A DNA stretch of 64,000 nucleotides from Anseranas semipalmata (GCA_013399115.1 VXAA01003378.1:219182-283181); one strand, 5' to 3'; shown: positions 37,301 to 50,869, numbered from the stretch's first letter. The notes: generated from the sequence alone by a model not told the origin. A program made the numbers and translations.

Positions 37301-40200
37301 TCTGATGAAAAAGAGAATTAACAAGATTCCTTATCTGAAAAAAAAAAAAAAGTGCAGTGCTAAAAACAGCATATAAAACATGTCCCATCTGAATCATTTT
37401 CACTGTTTAAACCCATAAATATATTTAGATAGATACTCGACTAAAGTGGCACAAGTGAGTATTGCTGTCACTTTGGAAATGTGCAACATTCTAAAAAGCA
37501 ATAAAGGGATTTTGTATTTATCCAGAGAAGTGCCCCCCCCTTTCCATTTGCTTGTTTTGCATAATAAAATGAGCTTTAATATGGGAACATTTGATAGAAA
37601 TAAATTAGTGTCATTTTATCTGACCAATTTTTTTCCTATTAGAAGTAAAGAAAGAAAACAGAAAAACAAATTATGATGCTCTCTCACGTTGTGTGAAACT
37701 TCTCTACCACTGTAAAATCACAACAGAAGAACATTACTTCAATAATCTGTGGTATTTAAAGAGCTAATTATCACCTTTGTAAATTGCAACATTGCTAGTG
37801 TTGTTAACGTTGCATCTAGAAGAGCTATAGTAGAAAAAAAAAAAGGATGTCAAAGAATTGAAATGTTCTCAGAGTATTTTGAACTGAATCCTAGATTATA
37901 TATATTTTACAACACATTTTCAATTTGAAATATAAAGTTAGCGGTGATAGGGATTTGTGCTGCTTGTAATGGATTTACTGTCTGAATAAACTAAAGGCTA
38001 CAAGATTTTTGAAGGCACACGATAAAAGTTTTTTGTATGTTTGTTTTTGCTCAGTTACCCATCTACAATCCACACTACCACTGTGCCCAATCTACTATCA
38101 GTATGAACAAACAGGAGTTTTTCATTTCAGAATAATGATTTTTTTACTTAGGAGTTTAACTTGTATACATTGTTACTTATGCTGACAGAGTTTTATCAAT
38201 TTGATTATTTTTACCCAAACCATGTTTAGGATTAAAAAAGGATAGAAGGCCTGGTGCTCTTAGTAAGGAATTTTATACACTGTATACAGTTGGAATTGAA
38301 TTTTGTCTTGCAGCTCAAGTATTCTCCATCAAGAAACATTTGATTAGGTAGTCATTGCACAAATATGTAACAAAACTTAGTCTCTACTACCTTACTGCAC
38401 AAATTAAATCACAAAGGATGGCCATCAACCAGTCAAAAAAGATAGGAGGTAGAATACTAATATTCTCTTCTTCGCAGCAAAGATTATCTGAAAAAAAAAA
38501 AAAAAAAGGTAAGCTTTTTTATTTATCTTTCACTCCCATTCCTTAACTCCTCTTATCCGTGTAGATTATTCTCTAGTAAATTTTCAGATTTTCATTGTGT
38601 GCATTGTTTTTACTGCCTGTTCTATTATTTTGTATTTACCTAGTGATCCACAAAAATGTGCCCAGTGCAAAAACAATAATTGTTCACCACCACCAGGACT
38701 GTTAAATCAAAAAAATGTTTTTTTTAAAAAAAGGCACAAAATTAAAACAAAAAGCCCTGCATGGGGGATGTAACAGCACAAGAACTTCTGTAGTTTATTT
38801 ATGCTAAGAATGGAAATAATAGCTCTGTCTCCTGCAATATCCTATCCGGATAAGTTGCTCAACTAGTGAGAACGTAATTGTGATATTCCTCAAAAAGCAG
38901 TTCTTAAATCAGAGATGTCTAGAGAACAAATCAGTTCTCTTCCTATTCAGTGTGGACTGGATCTTTTTGTGTTTATTCCACCTCCGGGGATCCTCTGTGT
39001 CTTTCAGCCTCCACACAGACTTGCCAAGCAACACTGGAACCTGCTCTCCTTCCTCTCCCTTTATGAGCCCTCCCTAAGGACTCATAACGAAGGAACTCTG
39101 GTTTGCACTTCAACATGACACTGTGAATTGCCCCTGCACACTGCACTTCCGCTCTGTAAGTCTTTGATTTCATTCCATGTAATTAAATCCTAGTCACTCA
39201 CACAGAAAGGTGCTGTTCTTGGTGAGTGGTTTGTGATTGGCACTCATTGTTAAGATTGAAAGTTATGTGGGTCAGTCTGTGTGATGGTGGGTCATCTCCT
39301 GCTTATATCTGGGCCAAATGTCAATCTGTAATGTAATGCATATCTGTTTTTGTAGTGTTCCTGGGTTGTTTCTAGAATTTTGCTTTTGGCCAGGTCTACT
39401 TTTTTGAAAATATGACCCTCTCTATCCTCAAAGTTATTTTATACTCTTCATGTAGCAAAATAAACTTTAGAGGTGGTGTTTTAAGCAACCTTGATAGAAT
39501 TCTTTTGTAGTGGCTGAAGATAAAAGATTTAGGAACTTTAAGGTCTCCTGCATTTTTGTAACCAAGATAAAACTCACAGTTTGGGGAATGAGAAGATGGA
39601 GAAATAAAGACTGACTCACAGAAAAGAAGCCTCTTGAGACAAATTAGTGCTCACAGCTTTTGCCATTTATCAATTTCTAAGGAAATCCCTTTTTTTTTTC
39701 ATGTCCTATGGAAATTTCTTTCTAGATAGTATTACAATTAGTTCAGTGTTGAATGGTCTCAGTCTATAGAACTCTACTAAAATTTGGACCTCTTTTAAGA
39801 AAGTTGGCTGGTATCATTTCATTTCTATGAAGTCTTATAAATCCCCCCAAAAATCCTATTTCTGTGAATATAGAAAGAGTAGAAGTAACTATGTATGGTG
39901 ATAGGAGGAGAAATATTTATCAACTTTTTCACACATAATATGTTTTTGTGTGTGTGTGTGTCTGATAGTAGTGGAACTAGTCCTGAGTGCTAGTTCCATT
40001 GCTGCTCTCAAGAAAACCATTAATTACAGCTGACAAATAAAGCTGAAGCTGATGTACACAATGTGCTTGATATTTAGGTATAAATTCCATCTGTTCTATA
40101 TACAAATATAACGAGAAACCTATTGTTTTCTATAGAAACTTGTTTTCTAAATTATACATGTAATACATGCAATGAGAAAGGAAAAAGTAGCCAAGGCTGA

Positions 40201-40284
40201 ATGATGCTTAAAAGCAAAGACTTATGATGCTTAAAAGCAAAGTATTATATGTATATATAAAACTTATGATGCTTAAAAGCAAAG
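40201..40284 (+). repeat. Three copies of a 19-bp unit
   Basis: ATGATGCTTAAAAGCAAAG occurs identically at 40201-40219, 40224-40242 and 40266-40284. Copies two and three also share the flanking ACTT and TATT. The identical sequence suggests a recent local duplication or slippage. The TA-rich spacer between copies two and three may have promoted it. Confidence 0.9.
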
Positions 40285-42231
40285 TATTTGCAGTTGTCAT
40301 GAATGCATTTCTTCACGAATGTTTATTTATCTTCTATTATCTTCTTTCTTTAGCAGTCTACTTCCCTCATATACCTATTCTCTCTACATATCTTTGAATG
40401 ACTTGATGTACAAGACAATGTTCAATAACGCAATGACTTGCATTATTTTCAAAAGGAGAAGTATTAATTTGAGCGAGAGCTGCTTTGTATTCAGCTGGTA
40501 TGAAATTAAGCTTACCTATGCACACATTATCTATGGAGAAACTTCCTTAGTTTCCATATTACTTTCTTTAGAAGTTTGTTTTATATGTATACATGAATAT
40601 AATTCATATATATGCATATAGGTGTGCATGCTTATATGCATATAAAATCTGTAAAAATATAAATATGAAATCCAAGTATAGATTTAAGAGACTAAGTTGA
40701 TCTCTTTAAATTATTGTCTGTGCTTTCAAGATTAAAAATTACTCTGATGTGGGGATGTAAAGGAAAACACATCTGTAATATTTTATTTTTTGCATTGAGG
40801 TGAACAAAAAGAGAGAAGAGTGTTTATACAATGAACTTCGTATAATGCATCCCCTGCCCTGTGGCATCTCTGAGATCTATCCTCTAGATCAGAGGTCTAG
40901 AAGACCTTTATTGCTTCACAGTGCAAACACAGAAAGAAAGGGACAGCCATTTTACTTAATGAATTTAAATAATGTGCAGTAAATAACAGTTTTTTACTCT
41001 CACTTCCATTGGCCAAATTAAAGTGGTGTGATTTATGGTTTGCTCCCCCACTGAATTCTTTCTGCTGCACTGCCCCCACCTCAAATCAGGCTTCACTTAT
41101 ACAAAACAAAAGTGTCATTTTACGTGACAAAAATGGTACCTGCATCAGACTATTCATCAGACTAATTGTATATTCATCCTTATTTAATTCCTTATTTCAT
41201 ATGTATGATAGGTGGGGAAAAAAAAAAAAAAGTGTTTATTGTTTAGCAGAAGTACATCTTTCCCCCTTGGAATTCAATATAAATCCAATTAACTTTAACC
41301 CAATATCCTAAGGAACTTGACATTCTAAGGGTCTTGTGCATTTGAAGATATGGAGGGTGCTGGATTGTTTAAAGAAAAAAAAAAAAAGCTAGATCAAACA
41401 GTAACACAGTAATCAGGATGGACACTTAGAGACTGTGTTCCTAAGAGATATATTTGATTCTGCTGAAAGTGAGATCTTTCTGTTTGCATCACTGTCACTA
41501 TAGAGGGAATTCAACTAATTCTTCTAGAATGAAGTAGCAGTTTATAAAATAATTATTAGTGAGGAACAGCATTAAGATACAATACTTCTTTAGGGCTTGC
41601 TTCAAAGAGATTAAAGAAGAAAGATTTACATTACATACGTAGAGAACAGAGATTTGAAACAATGCCATAAAGTAAAAAATGATTTTTTTCTTCTATCTGA
41701 TGAATAAGTGTGAATTAAGTAGAATAATTAAAAGGAATAATTATGCCAAATATGTTTTAGATACCACAGTGCAATGCAAGAGGAAATCTGGTTTTAAGAA
41801 ATACAAGTTTGATTTGTATCTACTGCTAAAAGATTAGGTCATTCTTTATGGGAATGGTATATATTATTAGTTATGGTCAGGCTATGATTTGTCAGGTAGC
41901 CTGAGTAAAAAAGGTAACAAAATTTATTCTGTTCATAGACCAGTCCAGAAAAGAAAATAAATTAACTCTGCAAACCCAAAAGTACACTTTGCCCACTGTG
42001 TGCTTTTTTCAGTGGTGAAGAGGTATAGAAGAGCAGAAGTGTGTTACTTCCTCTCCAGCTGCAGAATTTGATGGGTTAATGTGTATGCAGGAAGGCAGAA
42101 AGGAAGAATAAATTACATTGCTACACAGTTTCTGTTCATACTCTTGTACTCCTCATTTGTTTTAGGCAAGTTAAGCAGGAAAGATAACGCAGTTCCCTGA
42201 ACCAGGACTAAAAAGTAGCTAAAAAGTTGGG

Positions 42232-42256
42232 GGTTGTTTGTTTGTTTGTTTGTTTT
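42232..42256. repeat. (GTTT)n microsatellite
   Basis: About five GTTT units in succession. Confidence 0.88.
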
Positions 42257-43921
42257 AAACAAGCTATGATTTTCCATTGCTTTTTGAATTAGGCAAAGGT
42301 CTTATGCTGGGACTCAAACTTTTTGTTTTGCTTTCTAAATCGATTATTTGCAATTGTTTTGTCCTTCCTGTGTGGGAATTTTCCACCATTATACACCACG
42401 TAATGAATGGATGTGTCATCCAAAAATGAAAGTGTCAAAGAACAGTGAAATGGGGAAACAGGAAAAGAAAGAATTATTTTCCCTAATTTTGAATTATCCC
42501 AAGAGTTTGAAACTGAGATTTTTTTCTTTAATTTTTTTTTTCTAATCTTTGCTATATCTCAATTAAAACAATAAAGGGTCCATTTAACTGGTATCAAATA
42601 CTCTTTCAAGTATATTCCATCAACAAAGATAAAAAGATAACTTTGAAGAAGCAGACCTGATCTCTAAATCTAGCATAGGAAAAAAGTTCTTGTAATCTTG
42701 TGGCATTTATGAACAAGGCTCTTTCTCTGACAGCTCTTCTACTCTGAAGCTCACTGGAGGAGCAAAGTGTATGGAAAGGAATGGTGAATTGCCCAGAACA
42801 GCTGTCAAAAGAAAAGTCTAGCAAAAATATACAGAGCAGGATATATTTCAAAGATACTCCTTTTTATTACTAGGAAAACAAAACAAAACAAAAAATCAAG
42901 TCACACATGCATATTCTTTTTCAATACTCTTCAAAACATGATGCATATGTGTATGTGAGTGCTTGACTGCTTTTTCTTACTCCCTATTTTCTCACATACA
43001 GGTATCATGAAAAGGCTTGAACTTTAGGAATACTATAATTTTAAGCAATTACCTTTTCTAAATAGGTGTATGTCTTCCCTAAGGAAAGCTTTTGGAAGCT
43101 TGCTTAGGAAGTATAGCTACTGAGTCATGTTTGAAGGTCAGCTCTCAATTTACCATGCACCTTTCACACTTTCTTACTGCTGTAGTTACAGTTGTATAAA
43201 CAAGCTAAGATATAGCCAAAATCACCCCTGTAGGAGGAGAGACTGCCTCTTATCTTGCATGCTGATTTGAAAAATGTCTTAGATGCCTTGGTTGTAGACA
43301 CAGCTGTTGAAATACTGTTTCAAAAAAGCAAAGATCAACCTGAAACTGTAGAGAAATAAATATTGTCAGATTTGGTGCATAGTATATTCTGCCAAGCTGG
43401 ATAACCAAGTTCGTGAGATATTTGCTGGTGGTACCTTTGCACACCCGCATTGTACACCCATATTGTAGTACCTACAATACAGAAAGTTCTGAAATTAGAA
43501 ATTTGAGGGGGGGGGAAGCCACGAGAATGATTTAAGAATTAGAAATTCTGATAAACAGACTGAAGAGTTGAATTATTTTACTGTTTATTTTTTCTTTAGG
43601 GCATCCACATGCTTTGCTTTTCAACAAAACAGATTTAATCACTGCAACTTTATTTGCTTTTTTTCAGTGGAAAAAGTCTATTTCAGTAGCACTTCAAAAG
43701 CTTCAAAACATTTTACCCAAGTAAGTACCCTCCTATCCTTTCAGTGAATGGAAAGATTGAAGTAATCAGCTGTAACACAAGGAAGGGGAGGAAATGAATG
43801 GGAAAAACATGTACTAATCTCTAAATCTGATGATCCTTCCAAATAAGTCTAATTCTTACACCTGGACAGATATTATTGTTATACTGAATATCAGCAGCAG
43901 CCTTACCTTGAGTAAGGTTAG

Positions 43922-44068
43922 CTACTCCTGACCTTGTTGTTTGCTCAGTTTGTAATGTGATGCACTTAACAGTTTAACACTGGAAGAATTGAATTGTTTT
44001 GCAATGTCCAGCAGACCATTGGTCATTCCTAACACATCAGCGTACTTCCGTTCTAAAGCATGTAATTC
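43922..44068 (-). CDS. Candidate terminal exon of an unidentified gene
   Basis: On the minus strand a long pyrimidine tract ends in TTTTTTCTTAG. A 48-codon open frame follows (beginning ELHALERKYADVLG, ending KLSKQQGQE) and closes with TAG at 43922-43924. AATAAA hexamers follow on the same strand at 43649-43654 and 43584-43589, about 270 and 335 bp past the stop, as for a short 3' UTR. The frame keeps two CpGs in a CpG-poor background. I recognise no domain; the peptide is leucine-rich and could be helical. Upstream, a 30-nt segment at 47336-47365 could join it in phase. Open frames this long occur by chance, so the call rests on the signals together. Confidence 0.25.
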   Translation of the reverse strand, partial: ELHALERKYADVLGMTNGLLDIAKQFNSSSVKLLSASHYKLSKQQGQE

Positions 44069-44978
44069 CTAAGAAAAAAGAAAAAAAAAAAAAGGTTTAG
44101 CAGCAATACTACATTAGGAGTTGAATTCAGGCTTTATACAGAGTTAATTCTTCATGCTAAAATTCATTTTTACTTGTAAAAATAAATAAATAAATTCTGT
44201 CAAGATAATTATACTCTACAAATTAAGACCGATTTTGTAAAGAAAACTACTTGAGATTGGAATTTAGAATAAGGAAATAAGGCAATTCAACTTCTTCCCC
44301 ACTTGCAAGTGAAATCTTTCCACAGATTAAGGAAATTACATATCTTTGAAAGGATTGATTGAATGCTGTGTCACATTCCTAGCTTGGAACAGAAAGTTTT
44401 TATAAAATCCTAGAGGTCTACAGGGAAATACTTCTGTACTTTTTATATGTATATTCTGATGAAAGCAAGAAGAAAAGAAATGTCAGGAGGCTAAGATCAG
44501 TCATAACAAATATACATCAGAAAAGTCTGGTGAGAAATGGAGTTAGCCACTTTGTTCTAGAGTTTGTGCAGAAAGAGTCTTGTGTGTCTGCTCCATAGAA
44601 CTATAGAAAACACTTTTGCTGATTCACAGACCTTAACTGTTTCACAGAATTAAATGTCCACTGGGGTGTTAAAGAAGTCTTTCAACTATAAGGACAGCTT
44701 TATTCTCTTACTAAGCAAACCGTGTTAAACTTGTACTGAAACTTTCTGTTTGCTTTAAGTTTTTCAAATGTCCACACCTGCTCAGAAAACAAAACAAAAC
44801 AAAACTCTTGTGCTTGTAAGGGTGATTGTATGTAAGGAGATAACACAAGGAGTAAAGATGCTGTAGTTATACTGTGCATTGAAGTTTCTGGGTGCAGCTG
44901 GAATCCATTTCACCTTCTTACACTTGTTATCCATCAACCAAACTGGAAATAAAGTTTATTGCACTTCAGGTAATGTTG

Positions 44979-45030
44979 TGGTACAAACCTATGGTACAAA
45001 TATTGTGGTACAAACTAGTGCTGGTACAAA
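44979..45030 (+). repeat. Four copies of TGGTACAAA
   Basis: The 9-mer recurs at 44979, 44992, 45006 and 45022 with variable 4-7 base spacers. It is a small decayed minisatellite. The two overlapping plus-strand frames across this segment reflect the repeat and are not genes. Confidence 0.8.
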
Positions 45031-45485
45031 CCTGCAGCATAAACATAACATATCCAGAAGTTTATCCTCTCAGCAAAAGGAATTTTATTTTTATGTAAAT
45101 GTACTAATTTCTACAAAAATAATCTTGATATAACTCGTAGGTGAAAGAGGCAGTGGGAGAAGTTCTTGGGAATATCCACCTCTCAATGACAATTTCTTCA
45201 GTAAAAAAGTAAAAAAATCAAGGTAATTCTGTCTGAATTGAACTGGAATTAATTTTAACTTTTTTTCATCTCTGTGGGGGGATAGTTTTTTAATGGAAAT
45301 CTTTGGAGAGTGGGAACTCTCAATGCAGTCAAGGGTTATTCAGCCATATTTCAATCACAAGAACTTTTAGGAGACATAGCCTTGAGATGATATCCTTATT
45401 TTTGCAGTTAGGGAACAATGCTGATTCCCTAAAGATGGATAGAAAGAGTAGGGTTTAATTCAGGAATCACTTCTGTACTGTGGGG

Positions 45486-45668
45486 GTGACCAAGCACTGG
45501 CACAGATGGCCAAAGAGGTTATGAAGTCTCCCTCCTTGGAGATCTTCAAAAGCTACCTGGACATGGTCCTGGGCAACCTGCCTCAGGTGTCCCTGCTTGA
45601 GCAAGGGGGTTGGACCTCATGACCTCCAGAGGTCCCTTCCAACCTGAACCATTCTGTGATTCTGTGAT
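45486..45668 (+). mobile_element. CR1 LINE 3' end, 5'-truncated
   Basis: Plus-strand CR1 tail: CTTGGAGATCTTCAAAAGC, then ACCTGGACATGGTCCTGGG, GGGGGTTGGACCTCATGAC, GGTCCCTTCCAACC, and finally ATTCTGTGATTCTGTGAT. No coding part remains. Its 3' UTR wording (CATGACCTCCAGAGGTCC) matches a CR1 subfamily different from the copies at 18 kb and 54 kb. Confidence 0.93.
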
Positions 45669-46397
45669 CAATGTACTTTTAGAAGTGTCAGAACAGAGTC
45701 ACATCCCTTCCCTTTTTAATACTTTCTTTGATTTGGTTTTGTATGTATTTTGTGGATTCTGGAACCATAGCTAGAGTTATGCTATATATTTACTCTTCGT
45801 TACCCTTCTATACTGTTCTTTATTCATTGTTGCAGATGCTCTGAACAGCAAAGAAATGATTGATGTATCAGAATTATTTTACTTGTTTGAGAAACTGGGT
45901 GATGATAACATTGAGGAAACCTTTGATTATGGAAGAGATCTTGTGGATACAGCTGGAAAATAACAGATGCTGGAGGGCTGTATGCCCTAACCACAGCATC
46001 ACCAGGCACTTTGCTGGTGGCACAGGTGCTGGTGTCTGCTGCTGCCAAGGCAAGAAGACATTTTCATTTTAGGGTAAGTACCATAATGTTTAATTGGTTA
46101 TTCTGTGGTTTGTTTCGTTCAACCTAGGACTTTATAACAGGGAATTTAACTGAGTTACTGTGAAAGTTTTTTTTTTTTTTTTTTTCAAATTGACTTGTTC
46201 CAAAGAACTGCTTCAGAAATGCTGTGTATTTTTTTAATCAAAACTATTTTATTATAAATTTATTAAAAATCTTTAGTTTCTACTGTTCAGCATCACAGTC
46301 ATATTGTTGTTCATCTCTGACACACCAAATCAGAATGGAGAAATACTGGAAGGCATTTTAATCACAAAGTTCATCTTCAGTGAAGAGTAAAGGATTT

Positions 46398-46429
46398 TTT
46401 ACATCTGGAATGCATTTACATCTGGAATG
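46398..46429 (+). repeat. 17-bp tandem duplication
   Basis: TTTACATCTGGAATG is repeated exactly with a 17-bp period (46398 and 46415). Confidence 0.88.
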
Positions 46430-46454
46430 TCTCTTCTGATTTTTCTTTAAATAA

Positions 46455-46481
46455 CATCACACTTTTTGACTAAGTGTGATG
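46455..46481. repeat. Perfect 10-bp stem hairpin
   Basis: CATCACACTT and AAGTGTGATG are perfect inverted repeats around the 7-base loop TTTGACT. No T-tail, promoter or transposon context assigns it a role. Confidence 0.75.
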
Positions 46482-47335
46482 AGGTGGTCTTTCCCATTTA
46501 AAATTAAAGTATGTTTGTGGTTTATACTTTAGCACTCAAACGCAATAGTTTTTTGTTTCTAATATTTGTATCTGTACATGAAGAGTATGTTATTTCTATA
46601 TTTTACTGCTGAGATAGAGATAAATTAGCTGCCTGAAAACAAATGCATGTGTGCATATGAGTGAACTTAGAATCATAGTTACCTGGATTATGCTGATCTG
46701 TTTTAAGAAACTTTCCCTGAATTTGATGGTTCTTTACCAAAGGTTTTGGGTAAAAAAAAAAAAAAAAATACCATTGTAAATCTCTCTCTTACCATCCTGT
46801 CTATAAACAGATTGTTTTTCATATGAATTTGATAGTTTAAGTATCAGAAAGATGTAACTGCATTTTTCAGGTTATGCTAATTTTCTTTAAGGGAATACAC
46901 AGTAATTGATCATTACAGAACAGTTTTACTTGGTAGAATGCCAAGTAACATAAGCAGTATAAAATGCCATTCTTAAAATATTTAAAATACAATTTAGTTT
47001 ACTTTAAAGGTCTATAGAAAAGCCATTTATAGTTAAGAAGGAAAGATAAACAGATTCATTTCTATTTGCTTCTCAGAAATATAAATGTAAATCATTTTTG
47101 AAATTCTGTGTGTCTCCTTGTGAATTTAGAAACTATAAAATTAAAGTCAAGCATTAAACTTTTATGAAGAGAACAAATTAGAAATCCCCTAGTAACAACT
47201 GAGTTATCACTACTGTTCTCAGTCATTTTGGCTGTCAAGTAGACATCTTTCTTTGTCTGCCAAGAAACACATTTAAAATTCAGAACAAACTTTTTTTTTT
47301 CTTTATCTATGGAGATAAAGAATATATTAACTTAC

Positions 47336-47365
47336 GTTCAACATCTGCAATATCTGTACAGTTGG
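47336..47365 (-). CDS. Candidate 30-nt internal exon
   Basis: On the minus strand, CTTTTTTCAG precedes and GTAAGTT follows a 30-nt segment that reads PTVQILQMLN. It is phase 0 at both ends, matching the phase-0 start of the candidate terminal exon at 44068. Both splice sites are close to consensus. The segment is too short for statistical support by itself. Confidence 0.17.
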
Positions 47366-48365
47366 CTGAAAAAAGGTTGGGAGTTATATGGGAGTTATAT
47401 TCCAGAAACAGTTCTTTAAAAAGTAATCTGTTCTGATTTATGATGTTCTTGTTAACATAATTTCTTTCTAAGTACTGATATTAACTAATCTGAGGTGTTT
47501 TGATATTGCTTGACCAAAACAAGAATAAAGGGAAGAGCAAATGATACTATTTGAGACTTTTTCCTGATTTTTGGTATGTTTTGCTGCTTGACTGAATACT
47601 TCCAATAAATTCAGCAGCCAAACTGCACAGTCAGGAAATGCTTCTCCATTAACATGTTCTGGAAAAAGAAGAGAGCAGGAGAACAGAAAGCACCAGAAGA
47701 CAATAATCTTTTCTTTAGCTTGTTCTGGGTGGTTGACAGTATTTTCTATTCAAGGCCATATCTTGGCCTTGACAGTTGATAACATGCGAAGCTTTGGGTG
47801 CTTTTTCATTTAAGGAACACTCAAAGGCTTATATGTGTGGCAATGTATATATACATTTCTTATAAAAAAAGATTATACAACCCCACTGTTATTCATAGGA
47901 TCATATCCTGTTAACAATCTGGATGGCTGAGTACTGGATTTCATAGTGCAATATCTACTTTGGTCAGTAGATATCAATACTATCTGTTGACCACAACTGT
48001 AAGAGTGATAAATAACTTTGGTATCTAATTAGCATTAGTGTCCATTCATAAGAGAAAGTGTCAATACTGTGGAGTTATTTTCAAACAATGTATATCAACA
48101 TTATAATTAGGTCCCCGTCCATTCATGATTAAAATCACTTGAATTGAAATTGCAACTAGTTGGAAAAAAAGCTGCTTGAGACATTAGTTACACAACCTAC
48201 TGGTACTTTTGCAACTTTTAGAGCTTGCTGAAATGAATAAACTTTAGACAAGGCAACAGTTGTGCTATAACAGAAGCCATCACACCAGGATACTAAATGT
48301 TATTGTCTCATTAGTTACCCTTATATCATCTATATCTTAGGATACTTTGTTCTGATAGGTCTTAC

Positions 48366-48535
48366 ATATATATTAGTTGTTAGAAGCTGGCATACTTCCA
48401 AAAAGTTTCTCTTTTTTTTAATGCTAATTCTTTTATCAATCCTTCCTGATTTTTTAGTAATATATTCTGCAATATCAGTTGTAGGGATCACATAACATGA
48501 AAGTTCATTCATTCCTCTTGGTATAAAAGAGCATC
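48366..48535 (-). CDS. Candidate 170-nt internal exon
   Basis: On the minus strand, TTCTGGATGTTAG precedes and GTAAGACC follows a segment that is open for 56 codons after two leading bases. It begins CSFIPRGMNELSCYV and contains the basic patch SIKKKRN. A possible 34-nt upstream segment (48653-48686, TRTRRWVIPVE plus one base, donor GTGAAC) would restore phase to give a glycine at the junction. The acceptor's pyrimidine tract is only moderate, and I recognise no protein family. Confidence 0.2.
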
Positions 48536-48728
48536 CTAACATCCAGAAAGATTATAAAACAATAGCAACGCAAAGCCAAACTTTGCAAAAAATATATATA
48601 TATTGAAAAGTCAGTAATCTCTTGGTTTCAAAATGATCTGAATCTTGTTCACCTTCTACTGGAATGACCCACCTTCTTGTCCTTGTCTGCAATTTATGTT
48701 GAACCCTTTACTACAGATTCAGTAACAG

Positions 48729-48751
48729 CCTCCCTCTCCCTCTCCCTCTCT
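48729..48751. repeat. (CTCCCT)n hexamer repeat
   Basis: Three to four CTCCCT units in a pyrimidine-only run. Confidence 0.88.
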
Positions 48752-50869
48752 GTGTATGACTGTTTTCTATTAAGAAAAAGATAGAATCAAGATTGCTCAT
48801 GTTCTGATAAAAATACAGGAGGCCTTGATGGTATTATCTCACTGTTTTTCTTAGGAGTCAGGACTGTTTCTCTGTAGTTTTTTATCATTGGAATTTAAAT
48901 AGTCAAATGCTATGCTAGAAACTGAAAAAGAATCAAAGTCTTTCAAGTGTTTTTCTATCTGAAGGTCAGAATTTTATTTTATTTTGCTTTAGAGGTTTTC
49001 TAGCTCAATACAAACTGCTTTCCAAAATGCAAAAATCAAAATGCAAATTCATTTCTTGATGGTGAAGGATGAACAAATAAGTTCTTAATTTTTTAATCAT
49101 CCATATTAATAGTATTCATTTGGCATGCACATAATGGCATTTATCAGAGCATGTGAAAATACTTGACAGACCCTTTATTGAGCCTCTTAACACTTGGGAG
49201 GATTAAATCTGTCTTCCAGATAAATGTATTAATAATAATAATGTGAGAAATACTTCTTTTTACTTCTTTGTAAGCTATGATAAAGATTTTGAGTTCAGTC
49301 TGAAAAAATAAAATGCTTCTGGTGGTCCCTGTTCAAAGTCATCTGAAGTGAAATGTGGTGATACAGTTGGCAGATAAGATCTGAATAGATGACACTTTTT
49401 GTACAACAAATGAAAATTAATTCACTCTGTGACCTATTTAGAGAGCACAGTGTGTGGAAGGACTGAGGGGTAGAGACTGAGGGGTTTGTAAACATATAGA
49501 GTGATAATGACAGTAGGGACCGGATGGGAGTTAATCAGGTTTGCAGTTGATATAGAGAAACTCCTCTGTATTGGAAAATGGAATATTCCAATGCAATAGC
49601 TAATTATTCTTGAGGGAACCAAACTGAGGGCAAAAATAAACTCTAATTGTTACTAAATTAACTATGTTGGTTAGATTTTGAGAAATTTTATCTGGGGTTC
49701 CTTGACATCTGGTCTTGCCTATTCCTAGGCCATGTAGTCTACCTGGTATTTTGTTGTTAATGTGGGTGTAACAATAACTTTCTCTGAAGCTGGAACAGTT
49801 TAACCCTTTTTCAGTAGGTAACTGAGCAAGGGTGACTGTGGAAAGGGTCCAAAACGCTCCTCTGAGCTTTAAGCGATGTGAATATACTGTGTAACAGTCT
49901 GTAAACCTATTCCTTAATGCTGGCTAGAAAACTAAGATAAATTGCCAGAGAGGTGAGGTGCTTACCTAACCTTCAGGAAGAATAGAGAGTCTGGGTTAAG
50001 ATAAGAGAAGAAAAAGACTAGGGATCCTGCACTGGCTGCAGTTCCATGAATGTGTGATCACTCCAATGAGTGATGCAAAGAGGGCTTTGAGAAACTGCAG
50101 GAAGCATTCAAAGAAAAGTCCTGGTCTAAAGAAGGAGGAGCTTTAATTTCTTGGATATTTACTGTTAACACAGTAGACATGAAAAAATTCTTGAAAGTGT
50201 GGAGGCCAGTTTCTTATCTCAGTGGTTGGAGGAAGCAACTTAGTTGTAATATTCACAGTGAAGATAAGGGAGAACAGACTGAGCATGTGAAGACTGAAAG
50301 GTAATTGAAGAGAAGTAACGGTTGCATGATGCAGTTCACAATTCTAAGAAATGGCAAAAAGCAAGAGCAGCAGGATGGAGACAATTCACTTAAACATTGC
50401 TCAATACTGTCTTGAGAATTTAAATTGGGACACCACCCTTTCATTTAAACTATTGCATAAAAATATTTTGTTTGTTTCTGAGTATCCATTAGTATAATAT
50501 TCATCTGTGAAAACTGTGGCCTCTGAGAGCACTTGGCATGGAAAGCACAGAAGAAATGATGGTTACAGGAGAAAAAAAGGGAAGCAGTAAGATCTCTTTT
50601 AGATTCTGAAAGTAAAAGCAAAGGAGTCGTGTAAAAGTAGAACCAAAATATTATGATCAAATTTAAAAATTAAGGCTAGCATAACTGTGGGGGGATAACG
50701 AGAAAGTCTAAGGCGCAACACAAAATGAAAATAGCAAAAGACATAAAAACAACCAGGAGAGTTCTCCTAGATACACAAGAAATGAAATTAGAGGAAGGCA
50801 CAGGGACATGTAGTTTGACTGATTAATAGCAACAAATATATTTAACAAGAGACAAGGTGGAGTACTGAA

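Larger units (their letters stand above)
31319..43640. other. Single-copy DNA, no supported gene
   Basis: AT-rich sequence with a few slightly G+C-richer islands: 31690-32040, with C runs at 31879 and 32019; 33000-33230; and 38960-39170. None matches a repeat or gene family I recognise, and the short frames over the islands are within chance. The island at 33003 contains AGTTGGAAGGGACC, reminiscent of a CR1 tail, but only about 14 bp match. Confidence 0.5.
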
